Shown: positions 35,173 to 42,916 of the stretch, in pieces | How positions within the stretch are numbered: position 1 is the first letter of the stretch | Layout: each line of letters starts with the position of its first letter | NCBI GenBank assembly: GCA_014803525.1 | Contig: JAAVBP010000001.1 | Coordinates: 1 to 64,000, forward strand | Direction: 5' to 3' | Length of the DNA: 64,000 bases | Source: a bacterium | GTDB lineage: Bacteria; Pseudomonadota; Alphaproteobacteria; Rs-D84 | The notes under the pieces: model-generated | The model's database searches: none | What the model was told of the DNA's origin: nothing | What the model saw: only the letters and a program-made list of their open reading frames with translations | Position numbers and translations under genes: made by a program

Positions 35173-35355
35173 TGGCAGTCCCAACCGGAGTCCCTCGACG
35201 CTAACGCGTCTGCGGGCAAACCGTGACGGCTCGATTGCGCTTGCTTATCTCGCCTACTTGTTTTCGAACCGGTTCGCCTCCTATTTTTGTTGGGCCAGAA
35301 AAACAAAACCGTGCGGTTGCACGGTTTTCTTTTTCTGGCAGTCCCAACCGGAGTC
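35173..35355 (-). repeat. tRNA 3'-end duplication flanking a short repeated element (copy B)
   Basis: The last 20 bases of tRNA-Glu with CCA (GACTCCGGTTGGGACTGCCA on the minus strand) occur at 35336-35355 and again at 35173-35192. Between them are the tRNA terminator and an 80-base unit (TTCGAAAACAAGTAGGCGAG onward on the minus strand) shared with copy A beside tRNA-Leu(CAA). Small hairpins (GACGC/GCGTC; AGCCG/CGGTT) are kept in both with partly different bases. Confidence 0.75.
35297..35328 (-). terminator. Terminator after tRNA-Glu
   Basis: AAAACCGTGC/GCACGGTTTT hairpin followed on the minus strand by GTTTTT. Confidence 0.85.
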
Positions 35356-35411
35356 GAACCGGTGTTCTCGCCTTGAAAGGGCGGTGTCCTAGGCCTCTAG
35401 ACGATGGGACC
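35336..35411 (-). tRNA. tRNA-Glu (anticodon TTC)
   Basis: 76 bases with encoded CCA. The anticodon arm CCGCC-CTTTCAA-GGCGA gives TTC; GTCTAGAGGCCTAGGAC is the usual glutamate D-arm. The acceptor stem GGTCCCA/TGGGACT opens with a G-U pair. Confidence 0.94.
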
Positions 35412-35458
35412 GAAACTGCTGCCAGATTATAATCGGTATTTATTTAAATGTCAAGCAT

Positions 35459-35863
35459 TTATTCTGCATCTGGTAATTGTTCTACCTGGGTGAATGTAAT
35501 ATCGTTACCATTCGCGCCATGCAGTGTCAATGTACCGTTTGCAAAATCGTATGTTTCAACGGTGTTCAAGAACTGAAAATATTCCTGTTCCACCTGCATT
35601 GCATTGGCCGGACCCATCATCATGGTTGCGCCCATATTTCCGAATTGTATCTTGTTACCGTCGATGCTGTACGGTCCATGGTACAGGTTTACAACACGGC
35701 CATTTGCCATCATTTCGTTTTCATCAAACGCCAGTGTGATTGTAACGCCTGCCTGGTTTGCTACAAAGTTTGCACCACGCAGTGCGTCCGCATTCGGCGC
35801 TGAATCCCCACACGCCGCCAACGCCAACATCGATGTCGCCACCGCCAATGTTTTAAATGTCAT
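35459..35863 (-). CDS. META-domain (HslJ-like) lipoprotein
   Basis: The 134-residue product has a lipoprotein signal (LAVATSMLALAACGDS, lipobox LAAC) and a mature part of META/HslJ type: ADALRGANFVANQAGVTITL, FDENEMMANGRVVNLYHGPY, a GN...GATMMMG turn, then FLNTVETYDFANGTLTL. The role of such periplasmic proteins is not well defined; HslJ is linked to stress resistance. AAAGGGGAAAGTC precedes the ATG at 35863. Single gene. Confidence 0.78.
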   Translation of the reverse strand: MTFKTLAVATSMLALAACGDSAPNADALRGANFVANQAGVTITLAFDENEMMANGRVVNLYHGPYSIDGNKIQFGNMGATMMMGPANAMQVEQEYFQFLNTVETYDFANGTLTLHGANGNDITFTQVEQLPDAE

Positions 35864-35970
35864 GACTTTCCCCTTTATCACATATTATTCACATTAATTA
35901 TAACGCCATAAAAAAAAATAAGAAAGAGGAAAAAAAGAAACCCGCACGATAACCACGCCCCCCCGGAAAA

Positions 35971-36993
35971 TTAAAAATACGCCCGAAAGAATCGGGCGAA
36001 TACACCATCCGTAGCATTAGATATCATGCCATAAAACCGCCGGCGCAGGTTTTGTCCACAACACCACCCCAACCATCCCGACAACGACGCAATGCGCCCC
36101 CGCATACATGCAGATATTTCTGCATTATTAATAACCGATTGTATTCTGCGGCGCATTTTCCGGGCCCCGACGCGTGTTAATACAATATGATTGGCAAAGT
36201 GTCTGTATCCGATAAAGTTCACGCCGACGGCGGTGGGCTTTATAAAAGCCTTGGAAAAGTGCAGATCCAGATTATCGCGTATAAATTCTGCGATTTCATC
36301 ACGATACCGGGCCAGTTCGCGCGTATCATTGGCAAATATACAAAAATCATCGCAATACCGTATATAGTGGCGCGCACGCAGGTGATGTTTTACAAAAATA
36401 TCCAATTCATTCAAATACAGATTTCCCATCCATTGACTGGTTAAATTACCGATTGGCATACCAACATCGCCGCCCGCAGATGTAATTATATCGTCCAGCA
36501 ACGCCAACATACGTTTATCAGATATCTTTTTGCGGATAATTTTTTTCATTATGTCGTGTCGAATACTGGGGTAAAATTTACTGATGTCGCACTGCAGCAC
36601 GTATTTATTTTTCCGAACGTGCGAAACGCATTTTTGTGACGCCGGGTGCAGTCCGCGTCCCGGAATACACGCATAAGAATCCGCCAAGAAAATCTTTATC
36701 CAAATTGGCGCCAAAATATTCATCAGTGCATGATGGACGATATGATCCGGATACAGGGGTAACATATAAATTTGTCGTTGCTTGGGCTCATATATTGTAA
36801 ATATTCGATATCGCCCGGTTTTATATTCGCCACGTTCCAACATTTCACGCAACCGGGCCAATTTACGCGTACGCCGCCGCAGGAATTTTTGCGTAGATAT
36901 ACGCCCGCGTTTTCCACGCACCGCCTTGCGCGCGGCCAAATCAAAGTTTTCAGCGGAAATAAATTCATCCCACAGGTGTTTATACGTTTTCAT
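35971..36993 (-). CDS. Diversity-generating retroelement reverse transcriptase
   Basis: The 340-residue RT has fingers and palm motifs: YMLPLYPDHIVHHALMNI, QCDISKFYPSI, GMPIGNLTSQWMGNLYLNEL, the catalytic HYIRYCDDFCIFAN (YxDD) and FIGYRHF. The (I/V)GxxxSQ motif in place of the group II intron QGG is diagnostic of DGR RTs. There is no maturase or endonuclease domain. It overlaps the upstream accessory gene (ATGA) and lies downstream of a template repeat and a matching variable repeat. It copies the template RNA with errors at adenines. Confidence 0.95.
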   Translation of the reverse strand: MKTYKHLWDEFISAENFDLAARKAVRGKRGRISTQKFLRRRTRKLARLREMLERGEYKTGRYRIFTIYEPKQRQIYMLPLYPDHIVHHALMNILAPIWIKIFLADSYACIPGRGLHPASQKCVSHVRKNKYVLQCDISKFYPSIRHDIMKKIIRKKISDKRMLALLDDIITSAGGDVGMPIGNLTSQWMGNLYLNELDIFVKHHLRARHYIRYCDDFCIFANDTRELARYRDEIAEFIRDNLDLHFSKAFIKPTAVGVNFIGYRHFANHIVLTRVGARKMRRRIQSVINNAEISACMRGRIASLSGWLGWCCGQNLRRRFYGMISNATDGVFARFFRAYF

Positions 36994-37316
36994 GAAAAAG
37001 AATAATAACGATCTATTTTTACAATTGTTGCCCGGAACGGGATATTATCTTTGGCAGATTGGATTTGATCGATTAAAACACTGCTGCCGGTAAATACGAC
37101 ACAAACATGATCATCCATCAGGAATTGTATCTGCAGGCAATCTGTGCCATTACGTTTCTTAGACCCCGATATTCGAAAATCCGTCACCATAATTTCGCGG
37201 TTTAAAATATCATTCATAAACTTTTTATCACCGGGCATCGGCAATTTATCACGTGCAAAGACCGAAAATTTTGGACAATTGTCCGTATCTATTTGTCTTA
37301 TATCATCTATTGTCAT
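36990..37316 (-). CDS. OB-like accessory protein in the DGR operon
   Basis: The 108-residue protein has beta-strand segments FMNDILNREIMVTDFRISGS, TDCLQIQFLMDDHVCVVFTG and PFRATIVKIDRYYSFS, a pattern seen in small phage-type OB-fold or single-strand nucleic-acid-binding proteins. Its stop overlaps the RT start. In known DGRs this slot is usually taken by the helical Avd protein, which this does not resemble. A role in handling the template RNA or cDNA is inferred. The ATG at 37316 is chosen by similarity of length; an upstream start at 37376 is possible. Confidence 0.7.
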   Translation of the reverse strand: MTIDDIRQIDTDNCPKFSVFARDKLPMPGDKKFMNDILNREIMVTDFRISGSKKRNGTDCLQIQFLMDDHVCVVFTGSSVLIDQIQSAKDNIPFRATIVKIDRYYSFS

Positions 37317-37358
37317 TATATGACTCTTGGTTTTAGTGTTTATTTTGTTACACAAATC

Positions 37359-37448
37359 GGGCATCCTGACGTTCACCGGGTAAAATTATCGGTTACCAGC
37401 CCGGATGCCCCCTGCGTTATTTATTCGGATGATATGTACGCGTGACAT
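37359..37448. other. Inverted repeats between DGR accessory gene and template repeat
   Basis: GGGCATCC (37359-37366) and GGATGCCC (37403-37410) form a long stem-loop, and ATGATATGT/ACATATCAT (about 37424-37448) a second hairpin. On the template-RNA strand, CAGACG/CGTCTG and AAAGTG/CACTTT hairpins lie between these and the TR (about 37498-37535). They may fold the 3' part of the DGR template RNA, or be operators of the RT operon. Confidence 0.5.
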
Positions 37449-37595
37449 ATCATGCCAGGATACAGTGCCCCGCCTTTGATAGGAAGGCATATCAACAGAC
37501 GTTTTTTACGTCTGAAAAGTGTCCATGCACTTTGTCCTGCAGGTTAGCCAAACTGTATTCCCTTGGATGTTCATACAGTTACCATTCCCCAAGGA

Positions 37596-37732
37596 GCCGA
37601 CCGACCCGAACACGCCCCCGCGCATCGCGGAGTTGTTGCGAACGTTGTTCCCACAGTTGTTCGCGCAGTCAGACCGGCAAGAGTCAACCGACGCATACGT
37701 ATCACGGAAAACCCAACGCGACAACAACGGAT
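37596..37732 (-). repeat. DGR template repeat (TR)
   Basis: A 137-base segment is repeated at 37907-38043 with 7 differences. On the coding sense (minus strand) six of the seven are at adenines of this copy: five AAC codons become TAC or AGC, and one TAT becomes TTT. The seventh is a T to G change. This copy, rich in AAC codons and not at the end of a signal-peptide gene, is the template. It lies between the target gene and accessory/RT genes. Confidence 0.95.
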
Positions 37733-37858
37733 CACGGGCATGACTGTCATCGTAACGGCCCTGCATCCTATTCCCGGATTTGGCCGGGAACCTGTTTGGC
37801 CACGGCGCGGATACCCACGGGGGCGGGGTCGCCGCCCCCGACCCCCCACCCGTTTCCG

Positions 37859-37881
37859 GCCATACGCCGTTGGCGTATGGC
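37859..37881 (-). other. Hairpin downstream of the variable repeat
   Basis: GCCATACGCC-GTT-GGCGTATGGC, a perfect 10-base stem with a 3-base loop, lies 25 bases past the VR end. Known DGRs have a short GC-rich stem-loop just after the VR that stimulates retrohoming. A second hairpin, GGGGTCG/CGACCCC, lies near 37827. Confidence 0.65.
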
Positions 37882-37900
37882 GCCGCCGCGTGCCGAATTA

Positions 37901-38368
37901 TCAATCGCCGACCGACCCGAACACGCCCCCGCGCATCGCGGAGCTGCTGCGAACGTAGTACCCACAGTAGTTCGCGCAGTCAGACCGGCAAGAGTCAACC
38001 GACGCAAACGTCTCACGGAAAACCCAACGCGACAACAACGGATGTGTCATTTGACACCAACATTGCGGCCCAGTGCGTTCACCACCCGTTGCAACATCGC
38101 CCGTGGCAGAGTCGATCAGATCACCATCGGCGGCAACACCGTATTTACCGGTGGTCTCGACACATGTAGCGATGCCCCATACGGTTCCAAATGGAAACGT
38201 CGCAGACCATTCAAACAATTCGGTGTTATAACTATGATTTGTACCAGCCACCAATGGATCCAACACAACACTGACCGTGTCGTCGGCCGCACACATTGTT
38301 GTGGCCATGGATGGACACGTCAATAATGCGAATGCGGCGGCCAAATAAAATATTTTCATATGTTTCAT
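37901..38368 (-). CDS. DGR target: secreted protein with variable C-terminus
   Basis: The 155-residue product has a signal peptide (KIFYLAAAFALLTCPSMA), a Cys-containing N-domain (TTMCAADDTVSVVLDPLV), and a conserved CWC...RWVF segment leading into the variable region (FASVDSCRSDCANYCGYYVR) and end GGVFGSVGD. The variable residues are N to Y or S exchanges of surface type (CANYCGYYVRSSS), and the terminal fold is like the C-type-lectin-like DGR target ends in general terms only. The stop codon is 4 bases past the VR. Starts at 38368 and 38359 are both possible. Confidence 0.85.
   Translation of the reverse strand: MKHMKIFYLAAAFALLTCPSMATTMCAADDTVSVVLDPLVAGTNHSYNTELFEWSATFPFGTVWGIATCVETTGKYGVAADGDLIDSATGDVATGGERTGPQCWCQMTHPLLSRWVFRETFASVDSCRSDCANYCGYYVRSSSAMRGGVFGSVGD
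37907..38043 (-). repeat. DGR variable repeat (VR)
   Basis: 137 bases at the 3' end of the secreted target gene, aligned without gaps to the TR at 37596. Differences relative to the TR (plus-strand positions in the TR) are at 37633, 37636, 37646, 37649, 37658, 37696 (template A on the coding sense) and 37701. The last 36 bases of the repeat are GC-rich and unchanged, as expected for the initiation-of-homology region. Confidence 0.95.
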
Positions 38369-38404
38369 ATCTGATTATTCCCCCTTGTTTTGCTTAAACC
38401 ACCA

Positions 38405-38884
38405 TTACCAAATTGCCATATATACGCCATTTGAACGAAAGTTTGACGTATTGTTACGAATCGCCGACGCACAATCCGCGGCGCACCCGGCGGCGCATGC
38501 ATCTTCGTCTGAATACGCCTTGTAAAATACCCACCATGATGTCACCGGCCCGGCCAGGGAACACCAACACATCGTTCCAACATCTGCATCCGCCGAACGC
38601 AGGTGCGTGTTTGCATCACCCATCTTGGCCGTTGCGTCGGCGGTGTTGGTGTCAACCTCGTTACAGGTGGCAGCACCACGAATTGTACGAATCGATGTAT
38701 TCGGTATAACATCATAATTAAACGTTAACGTAAATGTCATATTCGCCGCATTATGCGTCACAGATACGGGATCCACAGATTTTTGCAGTATCGCAACCGC
38801 TGAATTATTATGCAGACACGTTGTCGCCGCAAATCCCGCCGTGGTCAGCAATGCCAACGATATCCCTGCCAATATGTGTTTCAT
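38405..38884 (-). CDS. Secreted paralogue of the DGR target (no matching template)
   Basis: The 159-residue product has a signal peptide (KHILAGISLALLTTAGFAA) and shares the layout of the DGR target: one N-terminal Cys pair, IRGAATCNEV, then GTMCWCSLAGPVTSWWVFYK and a Cys-rich end (DACAAGCAADCASAIRNNTS). The C-terminus is full of Asn codons but has no near-identical TR in the window. It may be a former or additional target. GGAAGAAAGACA precedes the ATG. Confidence 0.75.
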   Translation of the reverse strand: MKHILAGISLALLTTAGFAATTCLHNNSAVAILQKSVDPVSVTHNAANMTFTLTFNYDVIPNTSIRTIRGAATCNEVDTNTADATAKMGDANTHLRSADADVGTMCWCSLAGPVTSWWVFYKAYSDEDACAAGCAADCASAIRNNTSNFRSNGVYMAIW

Positions 38885-38906
38885 TGTCTTTCTTCCTTTG
38901 TTTTCA

Positions 38907-39869
38907 TTAATCCGTTATGTGGTATGTTTTGTTATCTGATGTCTTGATATTTATTGTGCCCGCCACGCGTCCCGGCAATGCATTGATGTAACACATATCG
39001 CCACCCGGCGTCTTGATCGTCAGTGACGGCGTTACCTGGGGCGTGGCATAAACCGGAAATGATGCACCCGCCGATGTATGCATCGTACCCGCACCATCGG
39101 CGCATACCGGCGCACATGTTCCAACACCGGTATATCGCAAACCCGATTCGCACAACACCGCACACAGACCGTTAACTGATTGTCCCGCATTGCAATCTGC
39201 GTGCATACCATATATGTCATATCCGTTGCCGCACGCACCCATGTCCGATGGCGTTAATGTTTCATCATGCGCGTGGATCTGATAAAAATCAGACGGACAT
39301 TCACCGCGCGTGCGCGACACGCACGTACCATCCGACAAATACTTGCCCGCACCACATAATGTCGCACCGAAATTTACCAACAAACCGTTGTATACCAAAT
39401 CGATATATTCTGGGTAATCATACCTGTTATATGAATTCGTACATTCTGATAAATCAGCCGATGGCGCGGCAAATGTCGCTTTTTCCGCTGTTGTCTTGTA
39501 AAATCCGTCGGGACATATGCGCTGTTCTTTGGGAACGCATTCACCGGCGACCAACTGTTTGTCGGGACCGCACAACGTTGCGCCAAAATTAATCAACACC
39601 CCATCATAAATCGGATAAAATTCCACCGGCATGAATGTCTTGGTGTATGAATTCATACATTGCTGTTTTAATGTAATTGATGTATATGTCGACGGGCCGA
39701 TCGTGGTTGTGTAATACCCCGCCGGACATTTGCCACGCACAATGTTGGTGCATGCACCACCCATAAACTGGCCCCCGGGACCGCATAATGTCGCGCCAAA
39801 CTTTACCACTGTCGCACCATGTGCATATAATGGTATCAGTGCCACTGATAAAAGTACCCCAACCCTCAT
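38907..39869 (-). CDS. Secreted Cys-rich repeat protein
   Basis: The 320-residue product has a signal peptide (RVGVLLSVALIPLYAHGA) and three imperfect repeats beginning FGATLCGPxxxxxxGxC and containing CPxGFYxTT and CxNSYxxY, followed by a Cys-rich and beta-rich end (GDMCYINALPGRVAGTINIK). It is probably disulfide-bonded outside the cytoplasm. AGGACGTATT precedes the ATG at 39869. It heads a run of three secreted-protein genes leading to the DGR; its role is unknown. Confidence 0.7.
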   Translation of the reverse strand: MRVGVLLSVALIPLYAHGATVVKFGATLCGPGGQFMGGACTNIVRGKCPAGYYTTTIGPSTYTSITLKQQCMNSYTKTFMPVEFYPIYDGVLINFGATLCGPDKQLVAGECVPKEQRICPDGFYKTTAEKATFAAPSADLSECTNSYNRYDYPEYIDLVYNGLLVNFGATLCGAGKYLSDGTCVSRTRGECPSDFYQIHAHDETLTPSDMGACGNGYDIYGMHADCNAGQSVNGLCAVLCESGLRYTGVGTCAPVCADGAGTMHTSAGASFPVYATPQVTPSLTIKTPGGDMCYINALPGRVAGTINIKTSDNKTYHITD

Positions 39870-40086
39870 AATACGTCCTACACTCGTTACCGCGCCGAAA
39901 ACCGACACGTTATATTATGATACAATTGAACCCAGCCGCTTTCTGGGGCGGTTCAATGTTTGGTCACGGCACCTCACGCGACACCAAGAAGAATATAGCA
40001 AATTGCATTTCCAGGCAAGTGAATTTATTTCTATGAAAAAAATACTTGCAATTTATCTAAATGTAATATAATATACGTATCGCTCT
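39870..40086 (+). promoter_or_regulatory. Intergenic region with tRNA-Asp promoter
   Basis: TTGCAA (40046-40051) and TAATAT (40069-40074), 17 bases apart, fit a sigma-70 promoter for tRNA-Asp. The rest of the stretch shows no gene. Confidence 0.5.
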
Positions 40087-40163
40087 GGGGTTGTAGCTCA
40101 GCTGGTTAGAGCGTCTGCCTGTCACGCAGAAGGTCGAGGGTTCGAGCCCCTTCAATCCCGCCA
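40087..40163 (+). tRNA. tRNA-Asp (anticodon GTC)
   Basis: 77 bases with encoded CCA. The anticodon arm CTGCC-TGTCACG-CAG gives GTC. The acceptor stem is GGGGTTG/CAATCCC. Confidence 0.95.
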
Positions 40164-40172
40164 GAATAAGAA

Positions 40173-40202
40173 ACATGCGTCCACAAGGACGTATGTTTTT
40201 TT
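40173..40202 (+). terminator. Terminator after tRNA-Asp
   Basis: ACATGCGTCC/GGACGTATGT hairpin followed by seven T. Confidence 0.88.
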
Positions 40203-40270
40203 ATTTCGAAATATGATACAGGGGCGGCATCTGCGCCATGCCCAGACTAATTCCCCCACCAATCCACCAA

Positions 40271-40298
40271 CAAAAAACCGGGGTAATCCCCGGTTTTA
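40271..40298 (-). terminator. Terminator after gap
   Basis: AAAACCGGGG-ATTA-CCCCGGTTTT hairpin with a T run on the minus strand. Confidence 0.88.
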
Positions 40299-40316
40299 AA
40301 CAAATCACCAATCAAA

Positions 40317-41318
40317 TTATTTGATCAATTTGCCCATTGCAACGGCCGTATCGCCCATGCGGTTTGAAAAACCCCATTCGTTGTCATACCATGCCGTCAC
40401 GTGCACCAAACGGTCGCCCAAGACTTTGGTCTGGCCCGCATCAAAGATAGAGCTGTGCGCGTCATGTGTAAAGTCAATGGACACCAACGGTTTGTCGTTA
40501 TAACCGAATGTTTTAGATGCCGCCGCCTTCATCGCCGCATTTACCGCGTCAACAGTTGCGTCTTTTTCCAGGTTTACAACCAATTCAACAACAGATACGT
40601 CCGGTGTCGGAACGCGGATTGCCATACCGTCCAATTTGCCCGCCAATTTCGGCAGAACCAGACCAATTGCCTTGGCGGCGCCGGTGCTGGTCGGGATCAT
40701 GGACAATGCCGCGGCACGTGCACGACGGAAGTCTTTGTGATTTTTATCCAGCAACTGCTGATCGCCGGTGTATGCATGAACCGTTGTCATCCAGCCCGAT
40801 ATAATACCAAAGCTATCATCCAAGACTTTCGCAACCGGTGCCAGACAGTTTGTTGTGCATGACGCGTTGGAAACGATCAGGTCTGTGGATTTCAATGTAT
40901 CCTGGTTCACACCATATACGATTGTTGCGTCGGCACCTGCAGACGGGGCGGATACCAATACACGCTTTGCACCTGCTTCCAAATGAACCTTGGCCTTATC
41001 GGCGGCGGTAAAGATACCGGTGCATTCCATTACAACGTCGATATCCAATTCACGCCACGGTAATTTCAGCGGATCACGTTCGGCAATGCACTTTATTTTC
41101 TGATTGCCAACAACGATTGTGTCGCCTTCCAGTTTTACATCCATCGGCAGTTTGCCATGAACAGAATCATATTCCAACAGGTACGCGTTCTGTTCCGCCG
41201 GTGCCAGGTCATTAACCGCAACAAATTCGATATCGTCACGTCCCGATTCCAGTGCCGCGCGCAAAACCAAGCGTCCGATGCGACCGAAACCGTTAATAGC
41301 AACTCTTACTTTTGACAT
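40317..41318 (-). CDS. gap: Glyceraldehyde-3-phosphate dehydrogenase, type I
   Basis: Glycolytic NAD enzyme. The 333-residue product has the Rossmann start VRVAINGFGRIGRLVLRAAL, the catalytic SNASCTTNCLAPVAKV (Cys-His pair) and TTVHAYTGDQQLLD, and the C-terminal SWYDNEWG-like WYDNEWGFSNRM. AAAGGAAAAAAT precedes the ATG at 41318. Single gene with its own terminator, divergent from miaA. Confidence 0.97.
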   Translation of the reverse strand: MSKVRVAINGFGRIGRLVLRAALESGRDDIEFVAVNDLAPAEQNAYLLEYDSVHGKLPMDVKLEGDTIVVGNQKIKCIAERDPLKLPWRELDIDVVMECTGIFTAADKAKVHLEAGAKRVLVSAPSAGADATIVYGVNQDTLKSTDLIVSNASCTTNCLAPVAKVLDDSFGIISGWMTTVHAYTGDQQLLDKNHKDFRRARAAALSMIPTSTGAAKAIGLVLPKLAGKLDGMAIRVPTPDVSVVELVVNLEKDATVDAVNAAMKAAASKTFGYNDKPLVSIDFTHDAHSSIFDAGQTKVLGDRLVHVTAWYDNEWGFSNRMGDTAVAMGKLIK

Positions 41319-41424
41319 ATTTTTTCCTTTCGTTTTAATTCTATTGGACATACCTTATTTAACACCATAAATTTCAATATTACAATTGAATTTTATACTG
41401 TGGCCATATATAATTTCAGGCAAC

Positions 41425-42300
41425 ATGAATAAAAACGCCGTCATCATTGCGGGACCAACCGCATCGGGAAAGTCTGATTTTGCCCATGATTTAGCCAAAC
41501 GCGTGGGGGGCACAATAATAAATTGTGACAGTGTGCAAATATACGCCCATATCGAAACAATTTCGGCCAGTCCGTTTGCCGGACGCGATATCACACCTGA
41601 TATTGATGGTGTACCATATCGGCTGTTTTCCATTCTGGATTTGGGAAGGCAAATATCTGTCGCAGATTATCTGGACATGGCGCGCCGCGAATATAGTGCG
41701 GCAATATCCACCGGGCGAATCCCAATATTTGTCGGCGGCACCGGATATTATATCAATGCAATACTAAACGGAATTTCCCCCATGCCGGACATTGACGACG
41801 CAACGCGCCAACGCGCACGCAATATGGTGGCAAATGACATAAACGCCGCAAAAAAAATGTTGCCGGCGGATTTTACTGCGACCGACCCCCAGCGCATCGC
41901 CCGCGGGTTAGAGGTATTTTTGCAAACCGGCCGTCATATATCTGAATTTCAATCAATGCCACGCACGGGTGCGATATGCCCGGATGCGCGACGCATCTTG
42001 ATAAATCCGTCCCCAGATGTTTTGCGCCGGCGCATTGCCGCGCGAATTGAAAAAATGTTGGACGGCGCATCAATTGACGAAGCCCGCACAATAATCCAAA
42101 ACAGATGGAATGAAAATCGTGCAATCGGGGCGGCGCAGCTGTGCGCATATCTGCGCGGTGACATTTCACGTGACGAATGTATAAAAAATTGGATAACAAA
42201 AACCAACCAATATGCCAAACGCCAGCGAACATGGTTCCGTACCCAGTTCAGTGCCGATATAATATTAAAAGGCGCCGATGATATCGACGCCGTGATATAA
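41425..42300 (+). CDS. miaA: tRNA dimethylallyltransferase MiaA
   Basis: Adds the isopentenyl group to A37 of tRNAs that read codons starting with U. The 291-residue product has the P-loop VIIAGPTASGKSDFAHDLA, INCDSVQIY and VGGTGYYINAILNG, and the late ENRAIGAAQLCAYLRGDIS and YAKRQRTWFR. The ATG at 41425 is chosen by similarity; upstream AGGCAAC is weak. A second frame start 13 codons upstream is not needed. Confidence 0.95.
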   Translation: MNKNAVIIAGPTASGKSDFAHDLAKRVGGTIINCDSVQIYAHIETISASPFAGRDITPDIDGVPYRLFSILDLGRQISVADYLDMARREYSAAISTGRIPIFVGGTGYYINAILNGISPMPDIDDATRQRARNMVANDINAAKKMLPADFTATDPQRIARGLEVFLQTGRHISEFQSMPRTGAICPDARRILINPSPDVLRRRIAARIEKMLDGASIDEARTIIQNRWNENRAIGAAQLCAYLRGDISRDECIKNWITKTNQYAKRQRTWFRTQFSADIILKGADDIDAVI

Positions 42301-42313
42301 AGGCTTAGCAATA

Positions 42314-42853
42314 TTATTTTTGTTTCGGGGCCTGTCCCGAAACAAGGCGGCGCTGCGACGCCTTGGCTTTTTTATACGCCTGGATGGCCGCCCAGTCATT
42401 AGACATGTACGCCTCGTTACGCAGGCGACGTGCAGAACGCTTAAGCGCTTGCGCGGCCAATAAATTCTGAATATACGAGAAATCATCCCAAAGTATTTTC
42501 TGTAATGCCAACATAGCATTGCGACGCGTTTCATAACGTTTGCTGCGCATTGTATACGCCGACAGATAATCGGCAACACTCTTTACAAATGCCTGTAAAA
42601 AACCAGGATTTGTACTTCTGGAATTGTCTTTGCACATCGTGCGGATGAATGTTTTTGTGTATAAAATCAGCTCTTCTTCTAATTTTACACTGTATGCGAC
42701 ATTTGCACGCCATGCGTTACGATTGTTATCATACGTAGAATACGAAGCACCATATCTCTCATATATACAATCACACAGGGCTGGTACATATTCCTTGCCA
42801 AATACTTGCTGTGCGGCACTTGGTTTTGTGCGACTATCACGATAAGACGCCAT
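42314..42853 (-). CDS. Helical basic protein of unknown function
   Basis: The 179-residue protein is mostly helical and basic (KRSARRLRNEAYMSNDWAAI; YKKAKASQRRLVSG), with Cys-Cys spacing CDCIYERYGASY near the N-terminus and no signal or membrane segment. AGGAGGATAAAC is a strong start site. A palindrome in its promoter (42874-42887) hints at repression. No family is recognised. Confidence 0.65.
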   Translation of the reverse strand: MASYRDSRTKPSAAQQVFGKEYVPALCDCIYERYGASYSTYDNNRNAWRANVAYSVKLEEELILYTKTFIRTMCKDNSRSTNPGFLQAFVKSVADYLSAYTMRSKRYETRRNAMLALQKILWDDFSYIQNLLAAQALKRSARRLRNEAYMSNDWAAIQAYKKAKASQRRLVSGQAPKQK

Positions 42854-42873
42854 GTTTATCCTCCTGATTTTAT

Positions 42874-42913
42874 ACCATACATATGGTGTAATACAGAAAA
42901 ATCATTTTGTCAA
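42874..42913 (-). promoter_or_regulatory. Promoter with operator-like palindrome
   Basis: TTGACA (42913-42908 on the minus strand) lies about 15-17 bases before a weak -10 region that overlaps ACCATA-CA-TATGGT (42874-42887). A repressor bound there would block transcription of the 42314 gene. Confidence 0.45.
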
Positions 42914-42916
42914 TAT

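Noticed and set aside
35971-36993. Reverse transcriptase considered as group II intron or retron
   Set aside because: It has the DGR motif IGNLTSQ, no maturase or endonuclease domain, and a matching TR/VR pair; retron msr/msd features are not evident.
37506-37904. 132-codon minus-strand frame that contains the template repeat
   Set aside because: It lacks a signal peptide and a good start, and its similarity to the target comes only from the TR; TR regions are normally non-coding RNA.
37442-38326. Long plus-strand frame over TR and VR
   Set aside because: It is antisense to the DGR target and TR, of low-complexity composition, with no start signal.
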